37,635 nt of DNA from JABDPF01 sp036351575. GTDB lineage: Bacteria > Pseudomonadota > Gammaproteobacteria > Xanthomonadales > SZUA-36. Location: positions 1 through 37,635 of the forward strand of contig JAZBPJ010000138.1 of assembly GCA_036351575.1 (NCBI GenBank), written 5' to 3'. Under the pieces are notes generated by a model. That model saw only the letters and a program-made list of their open reading frames with translations, had not been told where the DNA came from and searched no databases. Below, piece after piece: positions 7,276 to 14,704 of the stretch (position 1 is its first letter; every line of letters begins with the position of its first letter). The position numbers and the translations under genes are program-made.

Positions 7276-8388
7276 ATGGAATTCCTGATCACGCTCCTGG
7301 TCCTGTTTTTCATCCTGCTGGCGGCACATTTCTGGCTGGCCGGCAGCGAGGATCTGAGCCGTTACGATCACCCGGTCGAACCGGAGGGCGGCGAGACCAT
7401 TGCCGCGGCAGGCGGGCCGAGCGAGAGTCATCGGCAGGCAGAAGCCGCCTTGTTGTCGGTCGGGCCTGAAATCGAGTCGCTGCCGCCCCGAAAACTGATT
7501 CCCTGGGTCCGGGATTTCATGGACCGCATTCCCGAGGGACGCCGCTTCGACGCCGAATTCCGGCCGGTCGAATGCGATGGCGTGCGCTGCGAGTGGGTGC
7601 TCGCGCCCGGTGCCGACCCTTCACGCAGGGTGCTGTATCTGCACGGCGGTGCATTTTTTGCCGGCAGTCCGCTCAGCCACCGGACCATCACGGCCCGGTT
7701 CTCGGCCGTTGCCCGCGCGGCGCTGCTCTCGGTGGATTACCGCCTGCTGCCGGAGCACCGCCGGCGGGACGGCATCGATGATTGCCGCTCTGCATACCGC
7801 TGGCTTCTGGTCAACGGACCCGACGGGCCGCTGCCACTCTCGCGATTCTTCATCGGCGGTGATTCGGCCGGCGGCAACCTGGCGCTGATGCTCTCGGCCT
7901 GGGCCCGGGACGGGGGGCTGCGTTCCGCCGATGCCGTAGTGACGTTTTCACCGACTACCGACAGCACGTTCCGGGCGCCAAGCATGCAGAGCAACGCGGA
8001 AAGCGACGCGATGGTCCGTTCATTGATGGCGCCGCTGAAGCGCGTACCGCGGCCCATGCTGCGCTGGATGAGCGCCCTGACCAACCGTGTGCGGCCGGCC
8101 GCCCCGGAAGTCTCCCCTGTTTATGGTGACCTCTCGGGGCTTCCGCCGACATTGATCCAGGCCAGCGACAGCGAGATGCTGTACGACGACGCGCGCCGCT
8201 ACGTGAACAAGGCGCGCTGCGCCGGCTCACCGGCGTACCTGCAAACCTGGAGCGGATTGCTGCACGCCTGGCCGCTGTTTTACCCGCAGGTCGACGAAGC
8301 CCGCCATTCCTGGGAGCGTGTCGCGGCGTTCCTGGAACGAGTGGAAGCAGGCGAAGCCGGCTGCTACCAGCGGCCACGCTCCCGGTAG
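7276..8388 (+). CDS. Membrane-anchored alpha/beta hydrolase, HSL-type esterase
   Basis: This 370-aa protein belongs to the hormone-sensitive-lipase (esterase family IV) group. The oxyanion motif HGGAFF is at 123-128, the nucleophile Ser197 is in GGDSAGGNLAL, the probable acid Asp298 is in QASDSEMLYDD, and the probable base His330 is in LLHAWP. Residues 3-20 form a hydrophobic helix with no obvious cleavage site, so the enzyme is probably membrane-tethered. About 80 residues separate that helix from the catalytic core. Substrates would be short- or medium-chain acyl esters; the sequence does not say which. The last 25 bp overlap the 3' end of the convergent crotonase gene. Confidence 0.87.
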   Translation: MEFLITLLVLFFILLAAHFWLAGSEDLSRYDHPVEPEGGETIAAAGGPSESHRQAEAALLSVGPEIESLPPRKLIPWVRDFMDRIPEGRRFDAEFRPVECDGVRCEWVLAPGADPSRRVLYLHGGAFFAGSPLSHRTITARFSAVARAALLSVDYRLLPEHRRRDGIDDCRSAYRWLLVNGPDGPLPLSRFFIGGDSAGGNLALMLSAWARDGGLRSADAVVTFSPTTDSTFRAPSMQSNAESDAMVRSLMAPLKRVPRPMLRWMSALTNRVRPAAPEVSPVYGDLSGLPPTLIQASDSEMLYDDARRYVNKARCAGSPAYLQTWSGLLHAWPLFYPQVDEARHSWERVAAFLERVEAGEAGCYQRPRSR

Positions 8389-9167
8389 TCGCGATCCCTG
8401 CCCATCTGCCTCGCTACCGCGACGCGCTGGTTCGCGCCGCTCAGTATCCGGACCTGGTAGGCCGATTCGCGCGCCAGCAGCGTGCCCGGACGGCTGGTCC
8501 AGCTTTTGCGATACAGGCGCTTGACGGCCGCGAGCGCGTCGGGTGAGCGTTCCTGCAGCGCAGCGGCCATCTTCAGGGCCTGTTCAAGCGGGTCGTCCGC
8601 GACACGGGTGACCAGGCCGAGTTCCAGGGCCTGGCGGCCGTCCATGACTTCGGCCGACATCGACAGCCACATGGCGTGATCCCGGCCGGTGCTTTCGCGC
8701 AGCGCCAGTGAGCCGCCCATGTCGGGGATCAGGCCCCAGCGGCCCTCCATCACGGACAGCGAGGCATCCGGGCCAGCGACGCGGAAATCGGCTCCCAGCG
8801 CGATCTGCAGGCCCCCGCCCCAGCAGCGGCCATGGATTGCGGCGATGACCGGTACGGGCAGGGTGCGCCAGCCGGTACTCACCGCCTGGGCGAGGTTCGA
8901 ACGCCAGGGCAGCCATTTCCACAGCAGCCGGAACATGCCCGTCCGGTCATTCATCAGGGCCTTGATGTCCAGCCCGCTGCAAAAGTCTTCACCCCGGCCG
9001 CTGAGAACGACGGCGCGCACGGAGCGGTCACCGCGCAGTTTCTTCTGCGCCTCGACGATGGCTTTGAACATGGGCAGATCAAGGGCATTGCGCTTGGCCG
9101 GACGCGCCAGTTCGACGCGGGCGAGACCTCCGTCGACGGACAGACTGATTCGATCCCTGATGATCAT
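8364..9167 (-). CDS. Crotonase-family enoyl-CoA hydratase/isomerase
   Basis: The 267-aa protein has the crotonase fold motifs RPAKRNALD near the N-terminus, the first oxyanion segment CSGLDIKAL (63-71) and the second HGRCWGGGLQIALGADFRVA. At the active site I see Glu141 and Asp149 in SVMEGRWGLIPDMGG. These match the Glu and Asp that dienoyl-CoA isomerases use, with the same spacing of eight. The position of the second hydratase Glu is a Trp (HAMWLSM). It is therefore more likely an isomerase or other crotonase than a standard hydratase; this rests on alignment from memory. ATG 9167 is chosen for its match to the family N-terminus and an upstream GGAGGA. An in-frame start at 9335 would run into glgA. 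It is divergent from glgA. Confidence 0.85.
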   Translation of the reverse strand: MIIRDRISLSVDGGLARVELARPAKRNALDLPMFKAIVEAQKKLRGDRSVRAVVLSGRGEDFCSGLDIKALMNDRTGMFRLLWKWLPWRSNLAQAVSTGWRTLPVPVIAAIHGRCWGGGLQIALGADFRVAGPDASLSVMEGRWGLIPDMGGSLALRESTGRDHAMWLSMSAEVMDGRQALELGLVTRVADDPLEQALKMAAALQERSPDALAAVKRLYRKSWTSRPGTLLARESAYQVRILSGANQRVAVARQMGRDRDYRERGRW

Positions 9168-9210
9168 TTTTCTCGATTCCTCCGACCCCTGGACATTAGA
9201 ATAGAGCGCC

Positions 9211-10740
9211 GTGAGCCCGCGTTGCATCGATCGCTTGGCGGGCGCGGCAGGAAAATCCAAGCGAGTGACCGACGTGCCCCGAAAAAACAAGCTCAAAATC
9301 TGCCTGGCCACCTCTGAAATGGCCCCGTACGCCAAGACGGGCGGTCTGGCCGACGTTGCCTCTGCGCTGGCTGCTTACTTGCACGACCAGGGCCACGACC
9401 TGCGCCTGCTGATGCCGCTGTATGCGACGATCGACCCGTCGGCGCTCGACATCAAGATTGTACCGGAGTTGCAGGGCATGGAGATGCAGGTCGGCGGCCA
9501 GGTCGTGACTTACGACATCGTCGAAGTCCGGTCAAAAGACGTCAAGCCGGCCATCTACATGCTGCGCTGCCCCGACCTGTTTCACGGCGGACGACTCTAC
9601 GGCGGTTACGATGAGCATGTCCGGTTCACGCTGCTGTCGCGTGCGTCCATCGAGATGTGCCAGCGCCTGAATTTCGCGCCGGACATTTTCCACGTGCACG
9701 ACTGGCATACCGCGCTGGTGCCGGCCTACCTCAAAACGCTTTATGCCTGGGACGAGCTGTTCAAAAAAACAAAAACCGTGCTGACAATCCATAACATCGG
9801 TTACCAGGGAGTATTCGGAAACCATGTGCTCGGCGACATCGGGCTGGAAGGTTCCACCGAGGTTTTTGACGCCGAGGAACTGTATTACGGCCGCGTCAAT
9901 TTCATGCGCACCGGCGTCATGCATGCCGACCTTCTGACGACCGTCAGCCCGACGTACGCCCGGGAAATCATGGATCCGGAATACGGCATGGGCCTGGAAA
10001 ACAGCCTGCGACAGCGGCACGGCTCGCTGGTCGGGATACTCAACGGCGTCGACTACGACGAGTGGAATCCGGGAACCGACCCGCACATCCAGCACAATTA
10101 CTCGGCGCGCAGATTGGCGGGCAAAGAGAAAAACAAGCGGGCCCTGATGGAGGAAATGGGGCTCGAGTACGTCTTCGACCGACCGCTTTTCGGCATGATC
10201 ACGCGCCTGACCTACCAGAAAGGCATCGAACTGGTTCAGCAGGTGGTCCCGGACCTGATGCGCTCGAGGGATTTTTCGCTCGCGGTGCTGGGCAGCGGAG
10301 AATACGGGCACGAACAGTTTTTTGAGTGGCTGCTGCGCGAGTTTCCCGGCCGGGTCGGCTTTTACTGCGGGTTCAACAATCCGCTCGCGCACCGTATCGA
10401 GGCCGGAGCGGATATCTTCATGATGCCTTCGCGCTACGAACCCTGCGGCCTGAACCAGATGTACAGCCTGCGCTACGGCACCGTGCCACTGGTGCGCGCC
10501 ACCGGCGGGTTGGCCGACTCCGTGCAGCACTTCGATGCAAAAACCGGGCAGGGCACCGGTGTCGTCTTCCATGATTTCGACGCCAACGGATTGCGCTGGG
10601 CGATGGAAACGGCGCTCGGTCTCTACGCCAATAAACGCGGATGGAAGCAGGCTGTGAACAACGCAATGCAGATGGACTATTCATGGTCCGAGCAGGGCGC
10701 ACAGTACGTCAAGCACTTCCGCAAGCTGCTCGGGCAGTGA
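9211..10740 (+). CDS. glgA: Glycogen synthase, ADP-glucose type (GlgA)
   Basis: GlgA transfers glucose from ADP-glucose to the growing alpha-1,4-glucan chain. This is a GT5 enzyme with the substrate-binding KTGGLADV near the N-terminus (42-49 from this start), HVHDWHTALVPAYL and LTIHNIGYQG in the N-domain, LNGVDYDEWNP at the domain junction, and the catalytic loop PSRYEPCGLNQMYSLRYG followed by VRATGGL. The start is uncertain because no ATG is available. GTG 9211 gives 509 aa. GTG 9265 or 9274 would give about 490 aa, nearer the usual length, and leave room for a promoter between it and the divergent crotonase gene. No other glg gene is present, so the rest of the pathway is elsewhere. A large stem-loop follows the stop codon. 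Confidence 0.95.
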   Translation: MSPRCIDRLAGAAGKSKRVTDVPRKNKLKICLATSEMAPYAKTGGLADVASALAAYLHDQGHDLRLLMPLYATIDPSALDIKIVPELQGMEMQVGGQVVTYDIVEVRSKDVKPAIYMLRCPDLFHGGRLYGGYDEHVRFTLLSRASIEMCQRLNFAPDIFHVHDWHTALVPAYLKTLYAWDELFKKTKTVLTIHNIGYQGVFGNHVLGDIGLEGSTEVFDAEELYYGRVNFMRTGVMHADLLTTVSPTYAREIMDPEYGMGLENSLRQRHGSLVGILNGVDYDEWNPGTDPHIQHNYSARRLAGKEKNKRALMEEMGLEYVFDRPLFGMITRLTYQKGIELVQQVVPDLMRSRDFSLAVLGSGEYGHEQFFEWLLREFPGRVGFYCGFNNPLAHRIEAGADIFMMPSRYEPCGLNQMYSLRYGTVPLVRATGGLADSVQHFDAKTGQGTGVVFHDFDANGLRWAMETALGLYANKRGWKQAVNNAMQMDYSWSEQGAQYVKHFRKLLGQ

Positions 10741-10762
10741 TGCCTGAATTGGCTGGGAGACA

Positions 10763-10870
10763 GCCGGGCTTCGGTGCATCTGTGCCGGGGTCTGAAAAAC
10801 AGGATGTTTTTCCCGAAGCGCCATAGGGATATGCCTGAGCGTCCCCGGCGCGGATGCACCGAGGACCGGC
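10763..10870 (+). repeat. Long imperfect inverted repeat (30-nt arms) after glgA
   Basis: The arm at 10763-10792 pairs with 10841-10870 at 25 of 30 positions by Watson-Crick rules. Three of the five exceptions become G-U pairs if the plus strand is transcribed, leaving two true mismatches. The best-conserved core is GGTGCATC (10773-10780) with GATGCACC (10853-10860), plus GCCGGGG with CCCCGGC. The 48-nt loop contains the AT-rich 7-bp hairpin at 10794-10812. The pattern suggests a structured RNA in the glgA 3' region. There is no flanking duplication to suggest insertion. Its function is unknown. Confidence 0.7.
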
Positions 10871-10995
10871 AACCATCCTGGGCAAGACGAAGATGAACAG
10901 TGTTGCCGATTCGTCATCAAATGACACTGATGACTTTACACGGGCATTGATCTTCATTCCGTCCCGCCCGACGAGCAGGCTCGCTGTTCTCGCTG

Positions 10996-11033
10996 TATAA
11001 TGCGCGGTCAATTTCATTGCTCAAGCTCGAGGA
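10996..11033 (+). promoter_or_regulatory. icd promoter -10 box and ribosome-binding site
   Basis: A perfect TATAAT at 10996-11001 stands 41 bp before the icd ATG, without a clear -35 box at normal spacing. GAGGA at 11029-11033 is the ribosome-binding site, nine bases before the start codon. Confidence 0.6.
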
Positions 11034-11042
11034 ACCCCAAAC

Positions 11043-12287
11043 ATGAGTTATCGCCACATCAAGATCCCCGAATCCGGAGAGAAAATTTCCATCGTCGAAA
11101 ACCGCATGGTCGTCCCCGACAACCCGATTCTGGGCTTCATTGAAGGCGACGGTATCGGCCCGGATATCACGGCTGCAGCGATGCGCGTCTGGAACGCCGC
11201 CGTCGAAAAAGCCTACGGCGGAAAGCGCAAGGTTCACTGGGCGGAACTCTTTCTCGGTGAAAAAGCCGCCGGCATTTACGACGGTGACTATTTTCCGGCC
11301 GAGACCCTGGATGCGGTCAAGGAACTGACCGTCGCGATCAAGGGTCCGCTGACGACTCCGGTAGGCGGCGGTTTCCGTTCCCTGAACGTGTCGCTGCGGC
11401 AGGAACTCGACCTCTACGCCTGCGTGCGCCCGGTGACCTATTTCAACGGCGTCCCTTCGCCGATGAAACACCCGGAAGAGGTTGACGTGGTGATTTTTCG
11501 TGAAAACACCGAGGACGTGTACAGCGGTATCGAGTACCAGTCGGGCACGGATGAAAACAAGAAGCTGGCGAAATTCCTGCGCGAAGAGATGGGCGTCGAC
11601 TTTTTCGAAGACGCCGGCCTCGGCATCAAGCCCATTTCGCCGTTCGGTTCCAAGCGACTGGTGCGCAAGGCGATCCAGTACGCGATCGACAACGGCCGCA
11701 GCAACGTCACGCTGGTGCACAAGGGCAACATCATGAAGTTCACCGAGGGCGCCTTCCGCAACTGGGGTTACGAGCTGGCCCGTGAAGAATTCGGTGACGT
11801 GACCATCAGCGAAGACGAACTGTGGGAGAAATACGACGGTGTCCAGCCCGAGGGCAAGATCGTGATCAAGGATCGCATCGCGGACATTACCTTCCAGCTC
11901 ATGCAGCTGCGCCCGGCCGAATTCGACGTGCTGGCCACGATGAACCTGAACGGGGATTACCTGTCCGATGCGCTGGCTGCCGAAGTCGGCGGCATGGGAA
12001 TCGCTCCGGGCGCCAACATGGCCGATCATATCGCCGTCTTCGAGGCGACCCACGGCACCGCGCCCAAGTATGCAAACCAGGACAAGGTCAATCCGAGTTC
12101 GCTGATGTTCTCCGGCTGCATGATGTTCGATTACATCGGTTGGCGCGAAGTGTCCGCGCTGATCAACGCGGCATTCGAGAAGACCGTCGGCGCCGGTATC
12201 GTGACCTACGACTTCGCGCGCCAAATGGAAGGCGCGACCGAGGTGTCCACCTCCGGATTCGCGGACGCGCTTATCGAGCGCCTCTGA
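11043..12287 (+). CDS. icd: Isocitrate dehydrogenase, NADP-dependent
   Basis: Icd oxidatively decarboxylates isocitrate to 2-oxoglutarate with NADP+ in the TCA cycle. The 414-aa protein is the E. coli-type dimeric enzyme. The substrate loop GGGFRSLNVSLRQELDLY places Ser113 exactly where E. coli Icd is phosphorylated by AceK. FRENTEDVYSGIEY is the next core motif. HGTAPKYANQDKVNPSS carries the Lys and Tyr residues linked to NADP preference. Regulation by AceK is possible but aceK is not in this window. It has its own promoter and a good ribosome-binding site. The DUF455 gene begins at a GTG three bases after its stop codon. Its product feeds the 2-oxoglutarate dehydrogenase encoded at 21478-25468. 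Confidence 0.97.
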   Translation: MSYRHIKIPESGEKISIVENRMVVPDNPILGFIEGDGIGPDITAAAMRVWNAAVEKAYGGKRKVHWAELFLGEKAAGIYDGDYFPAETLDAVKELTVAIKGPLTTPVGGGFRSLNVSLRQELDLYACVRPVTYFNGVPSPMKHPEEVDVVIFRENTEDVYSGIEYQSGTDENKKLAKFLREEMGVDFFEDAGLGIKPISPFGSKRLVRKAIQYAIDNGRSNVTLVHKGNIMKFTEGAFRNWGYELAREEFGDVTISEDELWEKYDGVQPEGKIVIKDRIADITFQLMQLRPAEFDVLATMNLNGDYLSDALAAEVGGMGIAPGANMADHIAVFEATHGTAPKYANQDKVNPSSLMFSGCMMFDYIGWREVSALINAAFEKTVGAGIVTYDFARQMEGATEVSTSGFADALIERL

Positions 12288-12290
12288 GTC

Positions 12291-13118
12291 GTGCACGGGG
12301 AGGCGGTTTCAGGGGCCGGGTTCTACGCAACGGCCGGCCGCTGCCTCGCCGTTTGCGATCCCGCTGAAAAATGTGACGCGGTCCTGGCGTTTGCCGGGGC
12401 CGCGGACGCCGGTCTTCTCGAACGCGAAACAGGCGGCGGGCCAAAAGCGATTTCCGAGCCCGGGCGCCCCGATCGGCCGGAACTGGTGGACCCGGTGCGC
12501 GTTCCGCGCCGTCGCCTCGGCAGTGCGGCGGGCCGGGCGGCCCTGGTGCACGCCATTGCGCACATCGAGTTCAACGCCATCAACCTGGCGCTGGACGCGG
12601 TTTACCGTTTTCGGGACATGCCGCCCGATTATCATCTCGACTGGCTCTCGGTGGCCGCCGACGAAGCGCGCCACTTTCGGCTGCTCTCGAACCGCCTGAA
12701 GGAAATGGGATACGCGTACGGCGATTTTCCGGCGCATAACGGCCTGTGGGAGATGGCGAAAAAAACCGCGGGCAGCTGCCTGGAACGCATGGCGCTGGTG
12801 CCCCGCGTGCTGGAGGCCCGCGGCCTCGATGTCACCCCGGGCATGATCGAACGGCTCTCAGCCGCCGGTGACGACAGGACCGTGGCGGCCCTCGAGGTCA
12901 TTCTCGACGAGGAAGTCAGGCACGTGGAGATCGGCACGCGCTGGTTTCGTCACTGCTGCGCACTCGAGGGGCGGGACCCGGTGAAGACCTTCCTGGACTT
13001 GCTGCGGCGCTACTATTCCGGGCTTCCGCGCGGCCCCTTCAACCTGGAAGCCCGCTACCGTGCCGGTTTCACGAAAGAAGAGATGGCCGCGCTCGAGGGC
13101 GGCGCCCAGGGCGCGTGA
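12291..13118 (+). CDS. DUF455 ferritin-like di-iron protein
   Basis: This 275-aa protein matches the DUF455 (COG2833) family of ferritin-like proteins. Probable metal ligands occur in HAIAHIEFNAINLALD, in ADEARHFRLL and in LDEEVRHVEIGTRWF, the repeated E and ExxH pattern of four-helix di-iron proteins. The N-terminus has the family phrase CDPAEKCDAVLAF. The biological role of DUF455 is not firmly established. Some relatives take part in RNA or cofactor hydroxylation, so an oxygen-using di-iron enzyme is possible. The start is GTG 12291, three bases past the icd stop (TGA GTC GTG), with no separate ribosome-binding site, so translation is probably coupled to icd. Confidence 0.8.
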   Translation: MHGEAVSGAGFYATAGRCLAVCDPAEKCDAVLAFAGAADAGLLERETGGGPKAISEPGRPDRPELVDPVRVPRRRLGSAAGRAALVHAIAHIEFNAINLALDAVYRFRDMPPDYHLDWLSVAADEARHFRLLSNRLKEMGYAYGDFPAHNGLWEMAKKTAGSCLERMALVPRVLEARGLDVTPGMIERLSAAGDDRTVAALEVILDEEVRHVEIGTRWFRHCCALEGRDPVKTFLDLLRRYYSGLPRGPFNLEARYRAGFTKEEMAALEGGAQGA

Positions 13119-13125
13119 CGCGGCC

Positions 13126-13845
13126 CTAGATGGTCCGGCTGGCCGCGCCGTCCGCGGTCACTTCAAGGTAGCTTGCGTGATCGTACCAGTCGGAGAGCAC
13201 GATGCGCGTGCCCGTTGCTCCGCCGGGTAAACCGTGTTCGTGGACCGCCGGCCGGTGCGTATGCCCGTGGATCATCCGTTCCACGCCGTGCTCGATGAAC
13301 GCCTGCCGAACGGCATGCTCGTTGACGTCCATGATGGCCATCTCGACGGCGCCCTTGTGCTGCCGGCTGGCATCTCGCATGTTCCGCGCCATTTCGGTGC
13401 GCTGCTCCACCGTCATGGCCAGGATGCCTGCCTGCCAGGCGGGATTGCGTGACTGCGCCCTGAACGCCTGGTACTCGGTGTCGTCGGTACACAGGCTGTC
13501 ACCGTGCAGTAGCAGCGTGGGTCTGCCGTACAGGTCGACGACAATGTTTTCGGGCAGCAAGCGGAAGCCGGCGCGGGCGGCGTAATCCGCGCCCAGGAGA
13601 AAGTCGCGGTTGCCGTGCTGAAAACCGATCGGCAGGCCCTGTCCGGCCAGAGCGGACGTCGCGGCTGCTACGCTGAGAGCCGCTTTCGACACCGCGTCGT
13701 CGCCGATCCAGTATTCGAACAGGTCCCCGAGTATGTACAGGGCCTGCGCTGAGCGCGCCGGGCCTTCAAGGAAGGCCATCAGCCACTCGGTGGTCTGCGG
13801 GCGCGCGTCCTCGAGGTGCAGATCGGAAATGAACAGCGTACTCAT
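13126..13845 (-). CDS. lpxH: UDP-2,3-diacylglucosamine diphosphatase (LpxH)
   Basis: LpxH hydrolyses UDP-2,3-diacylglucosamine to lipid X at the inner face of the cytoplasmic membrane in lipid A synthesis. The 239-aa protein has all the metallophosphoesterase motifs in order: SDLHL (Asp8, His10), LGDLFEYWIGDD (Asp41), GNRD (79-81), LLHGDSL (His114) and GHTH (194-197). It follows the cyclophilin gene with a 16-bp gap on the same strand, the same neighbour pair seen in E. coli, where ppiB precedes lpxH. It shows the organism makes lipid A. Confidence 0.95.
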   Translation of the reverse strand: MSTLFISDLHLEDARPQTTEWLMAFLEGPARSAQALYILGDLFEYWIGDDAVSKAALSVAAATSALAGQGLPIGFQHGNRDFLLGADYAARAGFRLLPENIVVDLYGRPTLLLHGDSLCTDDTEYQAFRAQSRNPAWQAGILAMTVEQRTEMARNMRDASRQHKGAVEMAIMDVNEHAVRQAFIEHGVERMIHGHTHRPAVHEHGLPGGATGTRIVLSDWYDHASYLEVTADGAASRTI

Positions 13846-13861
13846 CGCGCCGGCCGCGGTT

Positions 13862-14461
13862 TCACTCGCGCACGATCGTGACGCTTTCGATCACGACCGG
13901 TTCGACCGGAACGTCTCGACGCCCCCTTACGGTATGGGTCGGTACGGCGCGAATTCGATCGACCACGTCCATGCCGGACACGACCTGCCCGAAGACCGCG
14001 TAACCCCAGTTGTCGCGATCCTGGTAATCCAGCCGCATGTTGGTTTCGACATTGATAAAGAACTGCGCGGTGGCGGAGTGGGGTGTGGGCAGCCGCGCCA
14101 TCGCGATCGTACCCCGGCGGTTGGAGAGCCCGTTATTGGCTTCGTTCTGGATGGGCTCGCGCGTGCTCTTTTTCTGCAGTTCCGGCGTAAAGCCACCGCC
14201 CTGGATCATGAAATCGGCGATCACGCGGTGAAAAATCGTGCCGTCGTAAAAACCCTCTTCGGCATAGGAGACGAAGTTCTCGACAGTCAGCGGAGCTTTT
14301 TCGGGAAGGAGTTCAAGCTGGATTTCGCCCATGCTGGTCGCCATGACCGCGCGCAGCGGAGCCTCCTGCTGCGTTTCGTCCTGTGCCAGCGCGAGCACGG
14401 GCAGCGTGAACATCACGGCGAGAAGAGCATTGAACAGGAAGTTTAGCGCTGGTCTTTTCAT
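13862..14461 (-). CDS. Periplasmic cyclophilin-type peptidyl-prolyl isomerase
   Basis: The 199-aa product begins with a signal peptide (MKRPALNFLFNALLAVMF, cleavage after ALA before QDE), so it works in the periplasm, catalysing cis-trans isomerisation of proline peptide bonds. The cyclophilin core is clear: ATSMGEIQLEL, PLTVENFVSYAEEGFYDGT, the active-site FHRVIADFMIQGGGFT, MAR before the HSATAQFFINV segment, and YAVFGQVVSGMDVVDRI. The start at 14461 is chosen because the upstream in-frame region (to 14659) lacks cyclophilin features and would bury the signal peptide. It is upstream of lpxH and probably co-transcribed. It is divergent from gyrA across about 240 bp. Confidence 0.93.
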   Translation of the reverse strand: MKRPALNFLFNALLAVMFTLPVLALAQDETQQEAPLRAVMATSMGEIQLELLPEKAPLTVENFVSYAEEGFYDGTIFHRVIADFMIQGGGFTPELQKKSTREPIQNEANNGLSNRRGTIAMARLPTPHSATAQFFINVETNMRLDYQDRDNWGYAVFGQVVSGMDVVDRIRAVPTHTVRGRRDVPVEPVVIESVTIVRE

Positions 14462-14586
14462 GTGTTGTATCCGCTGCCGAAAGAGGTCGAAGACCGGAAT
14501 GATACTGGTGCATTCCGGACATCGCCAGTCCCGTGCTGCGAGGCGCCTCGACAAGCCCGCCAATCCGTCCGTAACTATCGGAAATA

Positions 14587-14595
14587 TGGTATAAT
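14587..14595 (+). promoter_or_regulatory. gyrA promoter, extended -10
   Basis: TGGTATAAT at 14587-14595 is a perfect extended -10 element (TGnTATAAT) with no recognisable -35 box at normal spacing. Transcription would start near 14602, leaving a leader of about 100 nt. In other bacteria gyrase promoters respond to loss of supercoiling through the -10 region, so the same is plausible here. Confidence 0.65.
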
Positions 14596-14617
14596 TCCAT
14601 GCTTGTCGGGTCGCGTT

Positions 14618-14691
14618 TTCCGGATCATCATTCTTCCGGAACAGCCCAAAACATAACAATTAAAAAACAACAATATAAAAGATATTCCGGA
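14618..14691 (+). repeat. gyrA leader with three TTCCGGA copies
   Basis: TTCCGGA occurs at 14618-14624, 14634-14640 and 14685-14691. The first two form a 7-bp hairpin (TTCCGGA against TCCGGAA at 14635-14641). The third lies beside the ribosome-binding region (GGAGAAGGA at 14689-14697) and could compete for pairing. Between them is an A-rich stretch of about 40 bases. A regulatory role is only suggested by the layout. Confidence 0.45.
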
Positions 14692-14704
14692 GAAGGATTC
14701 TAGT

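Larger units (their letters stand above)
10741..11042. other. 302-bp interval between glgA and icd
   Basis: No protein gene is supported here; the overlapping minus-strand frames have no recognisable motifs. The interval holds the long inverted repeat at 10763-10870, an AT-rich inner hairpin (GAAAAAC 10794-10800 against GTTTTTC 10806-10812) and the icd promoter region. I see no standard terminator with a T run for glgA, so the stem-loop may serve that purpose or protect the transcript end. Confidence 0.6.

Noticed and set aside
10681..11017. Small minus-strand ORFs between glgA and icd
   Set aside because: Several frames are open at once across the inverted repeat and none has a ribosome-binding site or recognisable motif. 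The region is better explained as structured non-coding DNA.
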